Made by a program: the position numbers and the translations under genes
Assembly: GCA_030615145.1 (NCBI GenBank)
Contig: JAUWZT010000158.1
Location: 1-8,671 of the forward strand
Length of the DNA stretch: 8,671 nt
Source: Promethearchaeota archaeon
GTDB lineage: Archaea > Asgardarchaeota > Lokiarchaeia > Sigyniarchaeales > SOKP01
Direction: 5' to 3'
Notes under the pieces: generated by a model
Database searches by the model: none
What the model was told of the DNA's origin: nothing
Seen by the model: the letters and a program-made list of their open reading frames with translations, nothing else
Part shown: positions 6,801-8,671 of the stretch, piece after piece
How positions within the stretch are numbered: position 1 is the stretch's first letter
How the letters are laid out: each line of letters opens with the position of its first letter

Positions 6801-8084
6801 AAGCGTTACTAAACTAAAAATCTTATCTGAATGGTTTGATTTGATTACTATGAAATAATTATAGAGTTTTAAATTTTGAGTATTCGCTTGGTTAAATTCG
6901 AAATAGGATAAAGAATCTCCATGATAATCGCTATAATCAATTATTATTGAATCGATTAATTTAGAGTTGTTAGGTTTTAAATTATTTAATTTTAAATTAG
7001 CTTCAGTTCTCTTTATTGTTGTATTTGCTTCGTATAAAGTTATATTTAGTTCTGCGTTAAGGGCTTCAGTAAGGTTTAATGTTCTTATCCAAGCGTAAAA
7101 ACCGTTTACTGCCGAACTTTCTCCTTTCAAATCAAACTCTAAAGCGACATATTCACTATTGGTAATTGGTAAATCAAACGCGTAAGTAGAAGTTAAATTA
7201 AATTCTCTTAAGGTAAGGACAAAGTCATTGCTATCAAATCTTTGTAAGTAGAATTGTATCTTACTAATATCGGAGGAGTTAATATAGTTTAAGTTTTCGT
7301 TAACGAATCGGTCTTCAATTAATTGAGTGCCTAAACTGCTATTTATAAACATCGTTTCCGTAACATTTTTCCAAGTGGAGTCAGATATATTAAACATTCT
7401 TAGGGTTAAATAAGCATCCTCATCAATACTATATGAAAAAGTTGAAATTAAGCCTAATATAAAAGATCTATTAAACGCGAGGTTAATTGATGGACTCTCA
7501 CTAAAATATGATGTACCTGCAAAACTCGAATCGATCGTAAAATTTAATATTCCGCTCGAAGAGTTTAATTCAATAGATGAAGGAAGCCCATCGGTAAGCT
7601 TGCTTAAATCGATAACACTAAGATTCTCTCCAGTATTCACATTCATTGAGGAATCATCTTCGTTATAAGTAAATTTTATGAAATCGTTTGCGTCTAACGC
7701 ACTTGTGTCTTCTTCTACGTGATCTGTTGTGTAATTATTCTGGAAAGTGAAGTTGAAATTTCCATATGTGAGATAGGTCGTATCAGTAACTGACATCGAA
7801 GGAATTTCAAAAGAACCCTGATTATTATCATTTGAATACGAACTATTTAAAGCGTAAATTCTAACATCTTGATTGTCTCCTGAACCGTTAATATAGTAAT
7901 CCGTTAGATACGAGTCAGTTTCGGAAGAAAAAAGGTTGTTATCGTCATTTAACCAATTTGTTAGTTGGTTATTACTACTATCTAAATATAAACCATTAAA
8001 AATGTGAATATTCACTAAAAGCATAGAAGTTATGAATATACTTACAAAAAAAATTCTTTTAACATCCTTTTTTCGTCGAATCAA
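3897..8084 (-). CDS. Giant membrane-anchored, heavily N-glycosylated surface protein
   Basis: I do not recognise a named family. The 1395-residue protein has a signal peptide (basic MIRRKKDVKR, then a hydrophobic stretch 11-29), a long extracellular part, one membrane helix (about 1283-1308) and an 87-residue cytoplasmic tail. By hand count the outer part has about 47 N-x-S/T sequons and only three cysteines, as in archaeal S-layer or adhesin-like proteins. It looks almost all beta; residues about 1075-1155 resemble a bacterial Ig-like domain (GANGVTSFEI turn), and 1165-1280 a CARDB/DUF11-like domain (NNIGDSELTIS, LQPGESTDM). The tail is Lys/Glu/Pro-rich (PKEEPKEEPKEEAKKKP) and ends acidic (ETDLDSLLEE). 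The start must be TTG at 8084: a TAA lies directly before it and the next Met (21) would lose the signal peptide. A surface-coat or adhesion role is inference. It is divergent from the M20 gene. Confidence 0.85.
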   Translation of the reverse strand: MIRRKKDVKRIFFVSIFITSMLLVNIHIFNGLYLDSSNNQLTNWLNDDNNLFSSETDSYLTDYYINGSGDNQDVRIYALNSSYSNDNNQGSFEIPSMSVTDTTYLTYGNFNFTFQNNYTTDHVEEDTSALDANDFIKFTYNEDDSSMNVNTGENLSVIDLSKLTDGLPSSIELNSSSGILNFTIDSSFAGTSYFSESPSINLAFNRSFILGLISTFSYSIDEDAYLTLRMFNISDSTWKNVTETMFINSSLGTQLIEDRFVNENLNYINSSDISKIQFYLQRFDSNDFVLTLREFNLTSTYAFDLPITNSEYVALEFDLKGESSAVNGFYAWIRTLNLTEALNAELNITLYEANTTIKRTEANLKLNNLKPNNSKLIDSIIIDYSDYHGDSLSYFEFNQANTQNLKLYNYFIVIKSNHSDKIFSLVTLPRQTYGDPNSTVDHQLRTTDDGLTWDVATKQVTPGYESEELDAASFKLNVTRGYMPSDFINPDDNQDKLKIQDIPIENQVISYPISSSLTWGLGQWKNNFTVEIVNNSLHNFQIDLTWNSGIIQGFKFNVTYIVKGYWVENASSYYKVSYDTTPRWNLNYTLDLGYTNFDNWSFHEFWFVYPNDWDAKNLTNPNYDEIYEEVIISTGGERIFDANPSYDFTAITNATVNGIDGIYSLNLTSSNLIQEMHSFINYNGTLWETNGFMYGDNISVEVAIQGPGGIPPTNGNANVTLFYPDNNTIFPGAERNSGVGVIKDNSLVYDFNNQTILDVTKDTPLLGNYYLGYFWENGSAVGCKKLKLYIDTYDVNMNNLFYEPILNQNIFDGIVDKVYESYSMLIGTINVTDDKYYPDFYAVNNSDINQQFIYEINGEEIPILVKTFLQNETLLNPNEDIKISATIQNLHDFIDLDVKLKVQLVSLVKEEWIITEKYTDVKTLNISGDPNGADTQEFSVSLTIPTLQADGVWQGVNAPVRKGGAKTIFTVYFEYSGESHEVDTFKSNEYSLVINSTQNEFEGYIIALKYDEEITAASILKPFEREECQYMPDQTTFVVNIYDKNFVSSYNQFNDSFSLKTNSQFSDIVINPQTPIYGQKFNISSVLTTEFGDEIPNKKVTCQYFNSGLWENVSSQISGANGVTSFEIDTLSLPREDDLLFRLTWQGEQYILENSQNISVSIYKVSNNLSLGIVSNVNQITRNGKTTITITLNNIGDSELTISNSSISIIIEPSLTYSIVEINHLILNNLQPGESTDMIISIEIPAINQMTITVSVEATNELTKENITAQALKSFKIYDTPLANYITFFFTVIMIGIFALLWGVMYLYVKRTMKKIETPIEEPSKKKPRRGRYVSVTELPKEEPKEEPKEEAKKKPAKKPSKKLSKKQKQKEIKTEKPETDLDSLLEEKGLNDKK
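4032..4067 (-). repeat. Three tandem 12-bp units in the surface protein tail
   Basis: TTCTTCTTTGGG occurs three times in a row with no mismatch (4032, 4044, 4056). On the coding strand each unit is CCCAAAGAAGAA, which encodes Pro-Lys-Glu-Glu. The unit length keeps the frame, so copies can be gained or lost without breaking the gene. Exact identity suggests recent slippage or expansion. It lies in the cytoplasmic tail, just after the first basic patch. Confidence 0.85.
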
Positions 8085-8253
8085 TTAAACCAACCGTATT
8101 TATCAATATTTTAGTTTTTAAAATTATCTAAGAATATTAAAATTTGCTAATTTATTTTAAACTTATCAGATAGAATACTATATGACAAAATATTATAAAT
8201 GTTCAAAACAATTTTATTATCAAAATTAATCGTGAAGTTGGTTAAATAGTATC
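8085..8253. promoter_or_regulatory. Divergent promoter region, surface protein / M20 gene
   Basis: These 169 bases separate two genes that are transcribed away from each other. TATTATAAAT at 8191-8200 is a plausible TATA box for the M20 gene, about 54 bases before its ATG. The minus-strand side has several AT-rich candidates but no standout box. The sequence GTTGGTT occurs on each strand close before each start: 8094-8088 (minus) and 8237-8243 (plus). It is not a Shine-Dalgarno sequence. Neither gene has an obvious ribosome binding site. Confidence 0.4.
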
Positions 8254-8671
8254 ATGAGTGAAAAATCAATTCTTAATGAAATTGACCAAAATAAAGAGGA
8301 ATTTATCGAATTTTTTAGGAAAATTATTCAAGCTGACTCAATTAATCCCCCTGGCAATGAAAAAAATGTTGCTATAATTATTGAAGATTACTTAAAAGAA
8401 GAAGGAATAAAAACTGAAGTTTTTCCATTTGGGGATAATCGAGCGAATTTAATTGCTTATTTAAACGATAATTTTAACGGAAAAAATCTTTTATATAACG
8501 GACACATGGACGTTGTCCCTCCCGGTTCAGAGAAAGATTGGAAGAACCCCCCTTTTTCTGCCTTCGTTAAACGTAATAAGTTTATATTTAGTAGAGGTGC
8601 TGCTGACATGAAGGGCGGATTGGTTGCGATGGTTATAGCGCTGAAAATTTTAAAATCGTTAAAAATCGAAG
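8254..8671 (+). CDS. M20 family metallopeptidase / ArgE-DapE-like deacylase (partial, N-terminal)
   Basis: This is the N-terminal part of a di-zinc M20 enzyme, the group of acetylornithine deacetylase (ArgE), succinyl-diaminopimelate desuccinylase (DapE) and related peptidases. The first 139 residues are present; the full family length is about 380-420, so the gene continues beyond the window. Visible catalytic parts are the strand-turn LLYNGHMDVVPPG (79-91: metal ligand H84, catalytic D86), DWKNPPF (95-101) and FSRGAADMKGGLVAM (112-126), where D118 bridges the two metals. The order and spacing are canonical. The usual R-G-(T/S/A)-x-D-M-K-G form is met as RGAADMKG. The start ATG at 8254 is followed by a helix like that of relatives (NKEEFIEFFRKIIQADSINPPGNE, split by the SINPPG turn). 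The glutamate base and last ligands lie in the missing part, so the substrate cannot be told. Confidence 0.9.
   Translation, partial: MSEKSILNEIDQNKEEFIEFFRKIIQADSINPPGNEKNVAIIIEDYLKEEGIKTEVFPFGDNRANLIAYLNDNFNGKNLLYNGHMDVVPPGSEKDWKNPPFSAFVKRNKFIFSRGAADMKGGLVAMVIALKILKSLKIE

Noticed and set aside
1..8671. CRISPR array, insertion sequence, toxin-antitoxin or defence cluster
   Set aside because: No spaced direct repeats, terminal inverted repeats with transposase, or recognisable defence proteins were found on either strand.

Overview
This AT-rich window most likely comes from an archaeon, and an Asgard (Lokiarchaeia-type) lineage is my best inference. The reasons are two stand-alone Roadblock/LC7 proteins, the remnant of a Ras/Rab-like small GTPase between them, a very large surface protein carrying dozens of N-glycosylation sequons and a single C-terminal membrane anchor, TATA-like boxes close to start codons, frequent TTG/GTG starts, and mostly single genes rather than long operons. 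No marker gene is present, so the taxonomy is not proven.

Layout. At the left edge (2-121, +) is the end of a membrane protein. Next is an N-formylglutamate amidohydrolase-family enzyme (181-912, -). Divergent from it is a small winged-helix regulator (1178-1465, +); the space between them holds a perfect 14-bp palindrome. A metallo-beta-lactamase-fold hydrolase of the glyoxalase II type follows (1562-2206, +), preceded by a 9-bp perfect inverted repeat. The first Roadblock/LC7 gene (2279-2563, -) converges on it.

The stretch 2564-3481 is a gene graveyard. It holds the C-terminal third of a small GTPase (2806-3003, -), with only the G4 and G5 motifs left. Just beyond it is the C-terminal end of a thiolase (about 3061-3320, -), broken by a frameshift and an in-frame stop and lacking its catalytic GHP motif. 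The pieces between and before these remnants are AT-rich; 2581-2805 shows no gene I can recognise. A second, intact Roadblock/LC7 gene (3482-3835, +) follows.

Most of the right half is one gene (3897-8084, -) for a 1395-residue secreted, type I membrane-anchored surface protein with a charged Lys/Glu/Pro tail. It is divergent from an M20-family metallopeptidase/deacylase gene (8254 to the window end, +), which is cut off.

How the parts relate: the Roadblock proteins are expected to act as partners or regulators of small GTPases, and the decayed GTPase beside them suggests that a local GTPase-Roadblock cluster has been partly lost. The FGase-like, MBL and M20 enzymes look like independent metal-dependent hydrolases. 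I see no defence system, mobile element, CRISPR array or RNA gene. The best candidates for something unusual are the two-gene graveyard between Roadblock genes, the palindromic sites around the winged-helix gene, and the surface protein.
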